Part shown: piece after piece, positions 31,135 through 42,139 of the stretch
How the letters are laid out: each line of letters opens with the position of its first letter
Numbering within the stretch: position 1 is the first letter of the stretch
Source: Batkoa obscura
Lineage: Eukaryota; Entomophthoromycota; Entomophthoromycetes; Entomophthorales; Batkoaceae
NCBI GenBank assembly: GCA_030770535.1
Contig: JASVEC010000013.1
Location: forward strand, 372,001 to 436,000
DNA: 64,000 nt
Reading direction: 5' to 3'
Notes under the pieces: generated by a model
The model's database searches: none
The model's input: only the letters and a program-made list of their open reading frames with translations
What the model was told of the DNA's origin: nothing
Made by a program: the position numbers and the translations under genes

Positions 31135-34003
31135 GGGGGTGTCCGAATTGGTTTCATTTTTTTATCCAATTTTTAAATATTTATATTTTAAAAACTTTGC
31201 TTAAAATTCTATAAAAATAAATTCTTTATTAAAAGCCAAAAGTACCCGACACAGTTTTAAATTATTTTGTTATAATTTATATTGTCAATTAGCGGAATTT
31301 TTATTAAATTTAATATAAATTCCTGGATTAGTAAAGATTTTACTAATATAGCCTGTATAGTGATATTAGTCAAAGTTGTAATATGTAAATAAATATATGC
31401 TTTTATATAGCTTTATTAAGAAATATTTATTATTAATTGTTTTATATTCAACACTACAGATTTGCTATCAAATGAATAAATTATTTTAATGTTATAATTA
31501 CATTATTAATATATCGCTAAGTTAATAAATAGCTGCATGGGAGGGAGTGGTTAGCCCCAAAACTATAATTAACCATCCCTATGTAATACAAGCAGTGTAT
31601 TAATAGTTTTTACTTATTATTACAACTACTTGCTCTTTGACTATTTATTAACTTAGCTATCAATAATCTAAGTAATATCAACATTTAATAATTGATTTCT
31701 ATCATCTAATAAGCTACTTACTTGCTTACTAAATATTGAAACTTTTAAATTCTCAGTTATTTTTGTAAGATAAGCTGGGGTTGACCTTTTAATTTTTCTA
31801 TCCTCTATAGACTCTATAACTTTAATTGAAATTATGTCGCTTTTTTTTGATCTATCAGATACTGGATAACAGTATAGTTTTTTACCACGTTTAATAAAAT
31901 GTAAATACTTTTTAATACCTTTTATTTTTATTATTTTTTTTGTATCTTTGTTTCTTTCATACTTTTTAAAAATTATATTTGTTTTCCCATTATTGACAGT
32001 TGAGTTATTAAATCTATTATTTTCACAAACAAAAATCTCAAATTTTGAAATTAATTGATCAATATCTTCTATTTTACCTAATGCTTCAAGACTATTTTTC
32101 CACTGTGAAAGATTTCCAAAATGCCCGTCAACTATACTTTTTCCATGATGCTCAGCAAAAAAATTAAGATCAATATTTAAACTACTATTTATTTTATGAC
32201 TTTCTTCAAATACATAATGTAAAAACTCTTGAGATTTAAAATGATATCCTGTATCTACCCATATATTAATTTTTGTAAACTTTTTAAACAAAGGCTCTTT
32301 AGATATTAAATCAATCAAACAATCTCCTGCATATGCTGAATCATGATTTAATATTTCAGATAAATAATCAAAATAAACTTTGCCTATTGTTTTATCGTTT
32401 TTTAAATACAAAACGCCAAACCCTAATACTGATATAGCTTGTTTGTTATAATGATCTAAGTTTATTGGATCTGGTCTCGTTCCTATTTCCATATTTTGTT
32501 TAAAGTCTAAAATTATTATACAACTTCTATTATTTAATTTTTCAATAGTTTCATTAAGTATGTTTTTTTGAGTATCAACACAAAATTCATGTAATTTATA
32601 TAACCTTTTTTCTTTATTAAAAGATTCCTGTATCTCTGCTTTATTTTCTGTCGCTGTATTTATTTTATTTTCAAATAACTTTTTTCTAACTGTATACTGG
32701 GCACATATATTACATAAATCTGTTTTTCTTGCTGGATTTTTAAAATTATTTGGTATATATTTGAAAAATGTTGACCTAGCTACTGCTTTATCTTTTAAAT
32801 CATTAAAATACTTACTGTATATCATTCTTCTACTTTTGTTTAATATATATATATTCTCTGACGAATATTTATCATTACTTTTTTTACTAAATCTTGATGA
32901 AATAGTTGAATTATCAAGTAAATATTGTATAATAATCTCGATTTGCTCATCTTTAATTTTTTTTGTATTTTTGATAGTAGGTCGTAATGTTGGTATTTTA
33001 TTATTATTAATTATTTTTGAATAATCATATTGATTTTTACTTATATTAAATCCAAAACTTTTACATTCATCAAAAGAATATACTGAAGCTATAGTCGATA
33101 ATAATGCTACTTGTTGGTTTTTATTTCCTGTTTCCCTTAAAACACTAATTTTATACATTGCTTGATTAAGTTTGTTATTATTAATAGTAAAATTTAATAA
33201 TATTTCTTTTCTTTTTTTTGTTTTATTATAAAATTCCATAAACTTTGGGCAATTGTGAATAGTTGCTAAAATTGATGTAAATGAATTACAATGTTTATAT
33301 AATGTGCTTCTCCCTACCGTATTAAAGTTTTTAGAAATTCCATTTCGAAGTTTAGTTATAAAAGCTTGCATTTTGTTTTTATTTTAACAAAAAACAAAGT
33401 CAAATAACTATATAATTATATATTATATAGCTATTGAATATTTAATAAAAAATACAAAACACTGTGAAATATCGTTTCATCATCTCTGTGATTGATTATC
33501 GCATAATAATCACTTAACTTGTTTACAAAACTAGTTGAGTATAAAATAGATTCTTCAACATAATAGCTCAAGGCTTTTTAATTAAATTGTTCCCTAATAT
33601 TTTACTTTTAATAAAGCCACTAAATCTTTCTGATAATATCTTATGTAGATTTTATAGTAATATCCTGTATTCTATTTATTTTACATAGCTCGTAGCTTAT
33701 TGCGTATTACTCCTATTGATTTAAGTCTATCTTAGCTACATAAACTAAGGCCTTTTGACTTACGGCCAGTTAACTAAGCTAGAGCTGCTTTCAACTCCAA
33801 TTGCTGAGTACTAACTTTCACAAACATATAATCAAAAAAATAAAATAAAATAAAATAAATAAAATAAGTCTTTAAGTTAAATTTTTATATTTAATTTTAA
33901 GCTTTTTAAATTTAGCTAATCATACATTAAAGACTTACAAATTTAAAAACTTAAAATTTGGATTAATTTCTAGTTAAATTCTGAAACCAATTCGGACACC
34001 CCC
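31135..34003 (-). mobile_element. DNA transposon, full-length copy 2 (2,869 bp)
   Basis: Perfect inverted ends GGGGGTGTCCGAATTGGTTT at both sides, ATAT flanks, and an intact transposase frame on the minus strand. It is the same length as copy 3 at 56716-59584 and nearly identical to it, so one or both inserted recently. Confidence 0.93.
31668..33371 (-). CDS. Transposase of the GGGGGTGTCC transposon (copy 2)
   Basis: 567 residues. It differs from copy 3 at only two residues that I see: Ser165 for Asn (SKKSND) and Val372 for Ala next to the candidate catalytic Asp373. Other motifs are as in copy 1: CNIC 220-223, Asp289, Asp373, Glu407. Frame, termini and target duplications are all intact, so this copy could be active; that is inference from intactness only. 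Confidence 0.82.
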   Translation of the reverse strand: MQAFITKLRNGISKNFNTVGRSTLYKHCNSFTSILATIHNCPKFMEFYNKTKKRKEILLNFTINNNKLNQAMYKISVLRETGNKNQQVALLSTIASVYSFDECKSFGFNISKNQYDYSKIINNNKIPTLRPTIKNTKKIKDEQIEIIIQYLLDNSTISSRFSKKSNDKYSSENIYILNKSRRMIYSKYFNDLKDKAVARSTFFKYIPNNFKNPARKTDLCNICAQYTVRKKLFENKINTATENKAEIQESFNKEKRLYKLHEFCVDTQKNILNETIEKLNNRSCIIILDFKQNMEIGTRPDPINLDHYNKQAISVLGFGVLYLKNDKTIGKVYFDYLSEILNHDSAYAGDCLIDLISKEPLFKKFTKINIWVDTGYHFKSQEFLHYVFEESHKINSSLNIDLNFFAEHHGKSIVDGHFGNLSQWKNSLEALGKIEDIDQLISKFEIFVCENNRFNNSTVNNGKTNIIFKKYERNKDTKKIIKIKGIKKYLHFIKRGKKLYCYPVSDRSKKSDIISIKVIESIEDRKIKRSTPAYLTKITENLKVSIFSKQVSSLLDDRNQLLNVDIT

Positions 34004-34464
34004 ATATGTTTAAAGACTTACTAGGAGCTTAAAATTATATTTAACAATACTAATATGATGCGAGTTCTTAAAACCTTTTGGCATAAGAATTCTATATTAC
34101 TTTTTAAATTTTATTTAATAATTAATTTTGGAATAAGTACTTATTAGAATTCTTTTCAAAAAGCGCAATTTAATATACAAATTTATCTGAAAAATTTTTT
34201 TATTTGAAATTTAACTAATGGTTTATTTGAGTTTTATACCATAAAAAAAGGGACAAAACAAAAAAAGCGTTCACATATTTTATAAAATAACTGATAGCTT
34301 CAAAACAATAATAAATTTATTAAAAGCAAAAAATAAAGAAACAGAACCAAGATATTTAGGTCATAGCTACATCTATGGGTCTATCAAAATCTCATTTAAA
34401 AGTGCTTTTGACAGCATAAAATTATAGTATTCTAACTATTTTTATAATCAACGCTATCTAGAAT
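34004..34464. other. Intergenic, nothing recognised
   Basis: AT-rich DNA between the transposon and the kelch pseudogene. Confidence 0.4.
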
Positions 34465-35866
34465 TTTCGTAGTGCTACTTCAATTTCATGAGAATGTTTA
34501 AATAAATCTGAATCATTTATATTTTTAACACCAAACGATGGGTCCTCTAGTTTAATAAAATAGGCTGGATTATGATAGTTGAGACTCTCTTCTTTTTTAA
34601 TTTATATTTATAGAATATAAATAGCACGGCTGCTATCATTAATATAAATCCACTTAGTCCTCCTATGGCACCATCTATTAGTGCTTTATCGTTGCTATCA
34701 CTTACATTTGCAGCGTCTTCTATGTTCTTATCGTTCTTATCATTGTTAGTACCAATGTCAATATTTGTGTTAATTTATTGTGTTAGTGGTATGCCTTTAC
34801 TTCATCCCGTTTATCACTATCCAGTAATTGGGTTCCATCTGGACTTTCTATATTAAATTTATATTCAGGATAAATGGAATTAATAGTTCTCTTGCCAAAA
34901 GAGTTAATTGTGCATTTATTATAGTTAGAAAAACAATCCCAATATCTAAAATTAAAATTTTTCTTTATAATAGTGATATTAAATGTCTTTATATTTAATT
35001 ATAGAACATCTCCAGATATGTTATGGTTCTCCATATTTCCATTACACGTCATAAAGTATACCAATTGACCCAATTTTAGGATAGTTTCATAAGTTGATAC
35101 ATTCAGACTACTTTTATTTAAACTGTAGGTTTTGGCTTTGTTTGTTTTTAAATTAAACTCACAATATACTATAATCAGCGCCATGCTTAGTTTTTTCTAC
35201 TTTATTTTCAAAGTAATAGATTCTATTATTTGAAATAAATGGATCTGTATATAACCTATCCCTTGAATTTCCTATGATGACTTATAAATTACTTGTATTA
35301 ATATTAAATAATAATAATGGAAATGATAATGTACTCTGTAGTTTATAATTTTATAGATATGGCATTATACAAAACCGCTTTTAATTACTATTACTTTGCA
35401 AAATCTTATAATGTAGCTTACGACTCGTTGTGTTCTTATCTTTATAATCAATGTTATGAATTAAGTTTTCGATTATTTGTTCTTTTACCGTTGATTTTTC
35501 TGAATGTTATAATAGCAACAACTTAGTCTATGATTTATACTGCTATAAAAACTTATTATAGATTTACTATCTTTAATTTTGATATAAAAAGTAGATGAAG
35601 GTAATACATCCTCTGATTAATTTATAGTATCATTCCTTTCCCATGAGATTATATTGACACTTGATTTAAAACCTTTCTTTAAATCTAATTTAAATACTTC
35701 TTTGTTGGAAAGTTCATTTTTATCTATTGAACTTTTGCTATCAATAATACCACCTAAATAATACAATACATCATCAATTACTATGTATCCACCATCACGA
35801 GCTCGTGGTAAGATTTTGTTAACCTTATAGAATAACAAGAAAATAAAAAAATAAGTGAACTATCAT
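34465..35866 (-). pseudogene. Kelch-type membrane protein pseudogene
   Basis: Minus-strand pieces follow the kelch family from N- to C-terminus: a signal-like start from an ATG at 35866 that is out of frame by one base with the next block, then FYKVNKILPRARDGGYIVID-VLYYLGG (about 35835-35740), mid-protein fragments, a membrane helix near 34660-34600 and a tail with FKHSHEIE near 34500. There are several frame breaks and stops, so it is non-functional. It is most like the intact genes at 7481 and 12381. Confidence 0.8.
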
Positions 35867-36179
35867 AGTTAATAAATATGAAAAGTAAAATTGTGATTGA
35901 TTTTAATATTCATGTTATTTTTTTGAATTGCATTAAGTTGATTTACTGGCTACTTCTATTGAATTAATTTATCACTTATTTATTAATATCTATTATGTAA
36001 CATATTCCCAAGTGTAATCCTTATAACCAATTTTTTTATGTAAGAAAGTGGGAGCTTCAAATAGCTTATTTCTAAAAATAAAAAATAAAAAGTAAAAATT
36101 TTAAATAGTTAGCTTAAAGGATGCATATATCAACAGATATGCCCTACAAAGGTTGAGATTGGAATCAATACATTTGTGT

Positions 36180-36470
36180 ATTTTTCGAAAAAGGAAAACA
36201 GTGAAGTGAGATCTGTTTTGCTTTTGTCTTTCAGAGTGATATTCATTGGCATAATAAAGGATAGGAATTAAAAAAGATGAGTTATCAATTCAAGATGTCA
36301 TATTTGATGGCTTTAGAGTTCTCATAAAGGGTTCGCAGATCAATAGCAATAATGGGTTCTCCAAATTTATTATTTCATCAATCAAATCAAGAAACTTTCT
36401 GGGCAAGTGCCATAAAAATTTAATATGTATTTAATGGTCTACCTACCACTTTAAAAGAAAAGGCTCAAAG
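36180..36470 (-). mobile_element. Possible LINE reverse-transcriptase remnant
   Basis: In reverse translation a stretch near 36300-36420 reads NPLLLLICEPFMRTLK, similar to the LxxxCIEPLxRxI block of non-LTR reverse transcriptases. It is followed by ILYYANE where the YADD box would stand. The piece is short and decayed. The evidence is weak. Confidence 0.35.
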
Positions 36471-36689
36471 GAGTAATAAAGCATCGGAAATAGAAATAAA
36501 TTAAATAATAATAATAATACCAGCAAAATGAGCAATACAGTGTGTTTGATTCAGTCCTTGTAATATATATTCTTCATAGGATTGATAGTTCATTATAAAA
36601 GCAAGATGAAAAAAATTACCCAACCAATCTAATCATTGTCTGCATGTTGTAAAAACATCAAACAAATTTAAAAAAATACAATCCCATAT

Positions 36690-36788
36690 GGGGGTGTTTT
36701 TCTTGGCTTCATTATTTTTTCCATCTTTTAAGCGCTATTTCAGCGGAAAGATTGTTAGTAAAATTCTTAAACAAAAAAATACTTCCCC
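36690..36788 (+). mobile_element. MITE family 1, copy at 36.7 kb
   Basis: 99 bp, GGGGGTGTTTTTCTTGGCTT to ATACTTCCCC with ATAT flanks. It lies 165 bp downstream of the stop codon of HWP-peptide copy 4. Confidence 0.88.
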
Positions 36789-36952
36789 ATATTAAATATT
36801 ATAATTTTTTCTTAATAAAACAACAAGCTTTTATACTATCACTAATAAGAGATAGGAGCTAGAATAAAAACATGTTTTAAAAAAATCAATGTATTGTTTA
36901 ATTATTTATGGAGAAATAACTTTTAATAATAGTTTGATGTTTAATCTAAAAT

Positions 36953-37078
36953 CTAAGGCCAATGAGGGTGAGTTCCAAGATGAGAGGCATTATGAGCAGC
37001 TGGTTGGTTATCAACTGGAACTGAAGTAATTGCGGACATGATGCAAATAGTACAAGTAATAATAAAAGTAAGTTGCAT
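36953..37078 (-). CDS. Small secreted peptide precursor, HWP family (copy 4)
   Basis: The 41-residue product is the most diverged intact member: signal-like segment MQLTFIITCTICIMSAITSV, block VDNQPAA, variable core HNASHLGTHP, terminal HWP and a TAG stop. Two signal residues are Cys here. Upstream TATA-like TATAAATA and the shared leader are kept. It stands divergently from the 7TM gene at 39723 with 2,644 bp between the start codons, nearly the same geometry as copy 1 and the 20203 receptor (2,610 bp). Confidence 0.8.
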   Translation of the reverse strand: MQLTFIITCTICIMSAITSVPVDNQPAAHNASHLGTHPHWP

Positions 37079-38440
37079 TGTACTTATAAATGATTTGTAT
37101 TTAATCTAATTTTATTTTATAGAATGGCAAAACTACTTTATTTATACTTTTTAAAAATACAATATAACTGTATTATAAATGTTTGATAGGTTGTTACCAG
37201 GGACAAATCAATTCAAACTTTGAGGAATGGCTCGTTTATAACTTGATTTATATCAATGACACATGTTATACATTGCATATTGCCGTTGATTAAATACCAT
37301 ACTTAATTTACATTTGTAATATGACATTTTTGTTACTTATCCTTAATTTAAACATTTTACATCTATATTTTATAATTATTTGAATAAAAAAATCGCCTTT
37401 TCTTGTTTTATATACCCTTTCAATAAACACATTTGAAATCTAGACTTATTCAATTTCATAAGTATCTATCCCATATTTATTGACTTATAGAGAGAAAGTA
37501 ATAGCCGTTTTGTGTTACCTCTTATTAGTTACTCATCTTCACACTGCTGTTAGGAAACAGTATATAATACTCAATGTTGTAAAATATTCAACTATTAGTA
37601 GCTTACTGATTTAAACTATTGGTTATATGGTATTTAATTTGTTATTAATTATTGTTGCTTGACATCACTATCTATTTTATAAAGTTAAATAACTTTTAGC
37701 TCTAGTAACGGCAAAATTGGTAAATAGTATAGATACTGGAGTCAAAAAAACTCTTTATATTTATTTTTTTAAAAACTAAACATAAATATACCAAATATAA
37801 TCAATGTATGATCTAACACAAGGTCACGTCTCCAATAAAATTGAATCCTTTTAAATTTAACTTGATTTAGAATTTAACTCTTATAAACAAATTTGTTAAG
37901 TAAGCTTACTGAACTTAACAATACTAACCACAAAAAACTAGTATAATATATTTGCTTTTATTGTAAAAATAATGTAATCTATTTAAATCAATAGATGACT
38001 TGTGTCTTTAAGATTGATGTCATGAAGAATAAATTTTCATTTAAAATAATAAACTTAGTTAATAATATGGCTGATACTACCCTAGTGGCATGGCATTAAC
38101 AATAAATAACGTTTAAAAATACTTTAAGCCACTATTTTCAACAAAATATGTAGCTGAAATATGTTATTGAGTAATTTATATAAATTATTTAAGTCTTGTT
38201 TCGTATAGATAAAAACGACTATAATCACTTCTAAATAGAATTATGCAAACCCATATCCGTAATAAAATGTCTATTATACTTTAACTCCTTATGAATAGTT
38301 TCCTTCAGCATTTTTAAAATGTATTTAGTTTATCCCTATTTAAACTAATTTTACGGCTTATATCCCTTTATTTTTTATCCTTTTACTCTATTGATATAAT
38401 TAATGAACCACAAGTTGGAGTACATGTACTCATAATAAGT
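37079..38440 (-). promoter_or_regulatory. Conserved upstream region of HWP-peptide copy 4
   Basis: Diverged but ordered blocks: ACACATGTTATACATTGC near 37259, TTGAATCCTTTTAAATTTAA near 37843, GGCTGATACTACCCTAGTGG near 38069 and AATTAATGAACCACAAGTTG near 38398 (complements of the blocks seen before the plus-strand copies). Confidence 0.6.
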
Positions 38441-38989
38441 CAGATGGGATAATATTATTACATACCCAAGCTTATACAATGTAAAGTATCATCTATTTAG
38501 ATAAAATGTGGTTTTTCAACATCAAAGGAGCTGCAATTTTCAAACAAATCAGAAATAAATAGCAAATGTTTACAGTTGTTTCATCTCTTTTTTAAATTAC
38601 TTAACGTTGAGTTTTACAGTTAAACAGCTTATATAGCTTATTTTTTAAAGTATAATCATTATGTTTTAGTCAATATTCAAAAAAGTTTACTCTAAAATAA
38701 GCTGTGCAATAGTATATAAAGCGAAATGAAACATCTATAATTAAATTTTAATATTTTGTTTTATTTTTAGTAATAATAATTGAAAATAAAAATTAAATTC
38801 TATTAACAACACCAAGCTTGAGCCAAACATTTAATTATTTTGTTCTTGTCTTTTACCCAGCCTTTTAGTATAGCTTTTATATTATCAATAATATAATGAC
38901 ATTCAAATAATAACGATATAACACAATCAATTCAGCAGCAACCATTATTATTTTATTATTTAGCTATATACCTTAGTTACTTGCTATAA

Positions 38990-39530
38990 AAGATACTTTT
39001 TTTTAAATATTGTTGGAAGGGCGGACCCCAAGCGGTTTGTTCAAGTATAATCATTGAACAAAAGAAGGTAGGATAATAAGCCCAATATTTGAGAATGTCC
39101 TGGCCTTTTTTACCAGAGGAAAGACAGGCTATTGAATATGAGAAGTCTAAGTTCCATAGAATTTTCCATTCCACCACAAGAGTGCTCACAGAAGGAAAGT
39201 TAGGAGAAGCGGCAAAGCCAAGCTTGCCATGGTACCTATAGACAACCAAATGACCGAGCAGCAGAAATTAGCTATAAACTTCTCATCTAGTCGAGGGAGA
39301 GACAACTATATGTCTTCAATATTAGAACAGTGTAATGAGGGCCATAGTTCCAAGTAAATAAACACTCATACCAGGCTGAAGAAATAACAGTACAGGTAAA
39401 GAAACGGTATTGAATGCTATCTTCTAACAAGCCACAAAATCGGCATTCAGGAGTTACCTCCGGTTTATGTTTGTGAATTTTCACTTTAGTGTAAAAGAAG
39501 TTATCGACTAGGCGCCACATGATAGGTCGA
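38990..39530 (-). mobile_element. LINE fragment with zf-RVT domain
   Basis: Minus strand 39520-39400 encodes HKHKPEVTPECRFCGLLEDS followed by the CxxC-type ending with FFTC and W, the zinc-binding zf-RVT pattern found C-terminal to non-LTR reverse transcriptases. The next open piece (39249-38977) probably continues the C-terminal part after a frame break. No reverse-transcriptase domain is attached, so this is a 5'-truncated, decayed copy. The patch is GC-richer than its surroundings. Confidence 0.7.
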
Positions 39531-39722
39531 TGTTAAAAGATGTATTTTTTTAAATCGACATTTATTTAATCAAATAACTTATATAATATGTACAATTGCC
39601 TTTTATATTATGGCTATAAGAACCAATAAATTCAAAGAGCACATGTTAAATGGTTCTACAAGGTGTGCTATAAAAACAAATAAAATAAAATAAAATCAAA
39701 AGTTGAATCTTTTTTTACTACG

Positions 39723-40634
39723 ATGAAAGTAGGCTTTCGTGGAGCTTTCATTATCAGCTTTTCTAATACAATATCAATCACTGTTATATTGTTTTCACTT
39801 ATATTATGTATGGGCGTTTCATTTATCAATAAAGAAATAAATAAATCAATCACATATCGTATTTCTATTTTAATAATTATAGGCGATTTACTTTACAATA
39901 TTGGAGGCCTAATAAAGCTCCTTCCGATAGTCTACACAAATTCCTATTTATGTTATTTCGCTCAATGCGCTAATACTTTCGGTTTCTCAATTTCAGTGTA
40001 TTATTCAATAGTAATAGCTATAATTTATCTCTTAAATATTGTGTACCAATATAAAGTTAGAAAGGTGATGAAATACGTTATATACATAGTACCGTTTATA
40101 TTATCAATTGTCTCCTCCTTATTACCAATAATATTCAAGAAAATAGATACGGATAATGAATGCTCATATTACGATGACCTTGATGGAGACTTATGGTTAG
40201 CTTTCTGCAATAGTATTTCAATGGTTATTGCAATAATAGTAACACCTGTGATATATATTATAATAGCCAATTTTTTTGTCAGAAAAACAATGAAAAAAAA
40301 GGCAAATTTGAATTCAAGTGACCAAAAGCAAAGTAATCGTTCAGCTTTGTCAAGGCTACTTAGCTACTCTTTACTCCCAATTATAACTCACTCTTTGATG
40401 GTCTTTTTGATATTTTTTGTGTTATCTGAAAAAATGATAGATAACACAATATTTAAAATTTTAAAGATCAGTAGCGTTTTTCTTATTGGATTACAGGGCC
40501 TATTAAATTCCATTTTGCTTTTAACCAACTCAATATTAACTAAAGAATTAAATAATGCCTATAACAAGGTATTTGGATTGAGAGGATTGGGTGACCTTTA
40601 TAGAATAGGCAGATTTTCTAAAATACAGTGTTAG
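39723..40634 (+). CDS. Seven-transmembrane receptor (peptide-linked family, member 2)
   Basis: The 303-residue product has the same seven-helix layout as the 20203 gene. Shared marks are FSNTIS in TM1, NKEINKSITYR in the first inner loop, GDLLYN in TM2, Cys77 and Cys147, Trp159 in loop 2, the FKKID motif before loop 2, GLQGLLNSILLLTNSI in TM7 and a KEL-N tail. The third inner loop is basic and Ser/Asn-rich (about 190-210). It probably couples to a G protein in the plasma membrane. HWP-peptide copy 4 lies 2.6 kb upstream in divergent orientation. The ATG at 39723 lines up with the start of member 1. Confidence 0.72.
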   Translation: MKVGFRGAFIISFSNTISITVILFSLILCMGVSFINKEINKSITYRISILIIIGDLLYNIGGLIKLLPIVYTNSYLCYFAQCANTFGFSISVYYSIVIAIIYLLNIVYQYKVRKVMKYVIYIVPFILSIVSSLLPIIFKKIDTDNECSYYDDLDGDLWLAFCNSISMVIAIIVTPVIYIIIANFFVRKTMKKKANLNSSDQKQSNRSALSRLLSYSLLPIITHSLMVFLIFFVLSEKMIDNTIFKILKISSVFLIGLQGLLNSILLLTNSILTKELNNAYNKVFGLRGLGDLYRIGRFSKIQC

Positions 40635-42139
40635 CTTCAAAATGCAAATGCAAATCCAAAGCATAAAGAAATAAAATACTTTAGAAGTACATCGGCTTTA
40701 TCAAATTTTATTTCGATACTTGTAGTATTAAGGATACAAGCTACCGGCTAAACGCATAACTAGTCTCTAGATAATATAAACTTTTCAATAAAGCCTACCT
40801 TGCTAAACATTTAATAAAATACGTTAATCTGATCTAAAATGTAAGTTTTTTAGCTATTTCTAAAATGATCATGTATATCTAAATATTGAAGACATTAAAA
40901 TCATTAAATAGCCAGTAAATACCATTATTTTGATGATATTATTATATTGTAAATTTATATCTTTAGGGCTAATAAAGAGTGCTAAAAAGTTTTTTTATTT
41001 AATTTTCAACTTTTAATTTAGTTGGGTAAAGCTTTTGTACAGCTTGAATTTTTTTTACTAATAATGGTCGCTATCGGTTTGGAAGAGTAAGAGTATTTTG
41101 ATTGTATGGTAGTTTTTGATCAAGCTTTTTGGGCAAATATATTTATATATTTAAATTTTTTAATAGTTTCAAAAAACAGATAAAGTAGAATTTAACAAAA
41201 AAATTCACTCCTAGAATTATAGAAAAGTATTATACACCTTGTTTATTTGTCAAAGTTCTATTTTCATTTGTCTTTTAAAACCCAGTAAAAAACCTGAGCA
41301 TGTAAAATCTACCTAATAGAATTGTTACCATTTGTTTATTTTTTACAGAAAACCATTTCGTTCTTAGACATAAAATTTTTTTATGTTACAATCAACTGCT
41401 TTTGTCATAATTATAGTCAAAAAGTTAGATGATTTTGAAACTACCTTATAAAAACAGAAAGTTCAAATTTTTACTAGTTGCAATTATATACCGCCATATT
41501 GCTGGATTTGCCCAAAAAAAAAGACTGAACTTAGAAAACCTAGTATTTTCGAATATTTCTTTATTTGGAAATCGTATCTAGGACTCCCAAATTTGTAGAA
41601 TATTTCACAAATATGATAAATGATAGAAATTTATTCGAATAGCCCTGTAATAGTGTATTATGACAAAAGTTGGCTTTCAATAGATTAACAAATTTTTAAA
41701 CACAAGATGTAAATTTTATTATAGAAGTGAATAATGAGCTATTTAGCAACACTCTCAATATAACAATGTATGAAACATAATTTCTTAAAATAGCTCTCCT
41801 TTTTCTTGTAACTCCCTTTCCTTTAGGGTATTTCACTTTAAAGCTGATTTTATTTGTTATTTATGAGCATAACTAGTTTATTTACTATAGCTTTTAAGGC
41901 ATCAGTTAAGATAATTAAAGTTTATAAAAAAGACTTTTAATTAATTTATTTAATAAATTAATAAATTTGTATGCAAAATTTAAATATATATTTTCATATT
42001 TCTGGTATAAAATGTTATTAGAGGGGTAACTAATATTCTCAATTTAACCAATTAATTTTAATTTTTTGGAGCAGAAAAATGTTCTATAATTTGAGTGCAT
42101 CTAAAAGCTGTTACCTAAAAAAAAATCTCTTTGTCTAAA
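40635..42139. other. Intergenic, nothing recognised
   Basis: 1.5 kb of AT-rich sequence without a supported gene or repeat. Confidence 0.45.
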
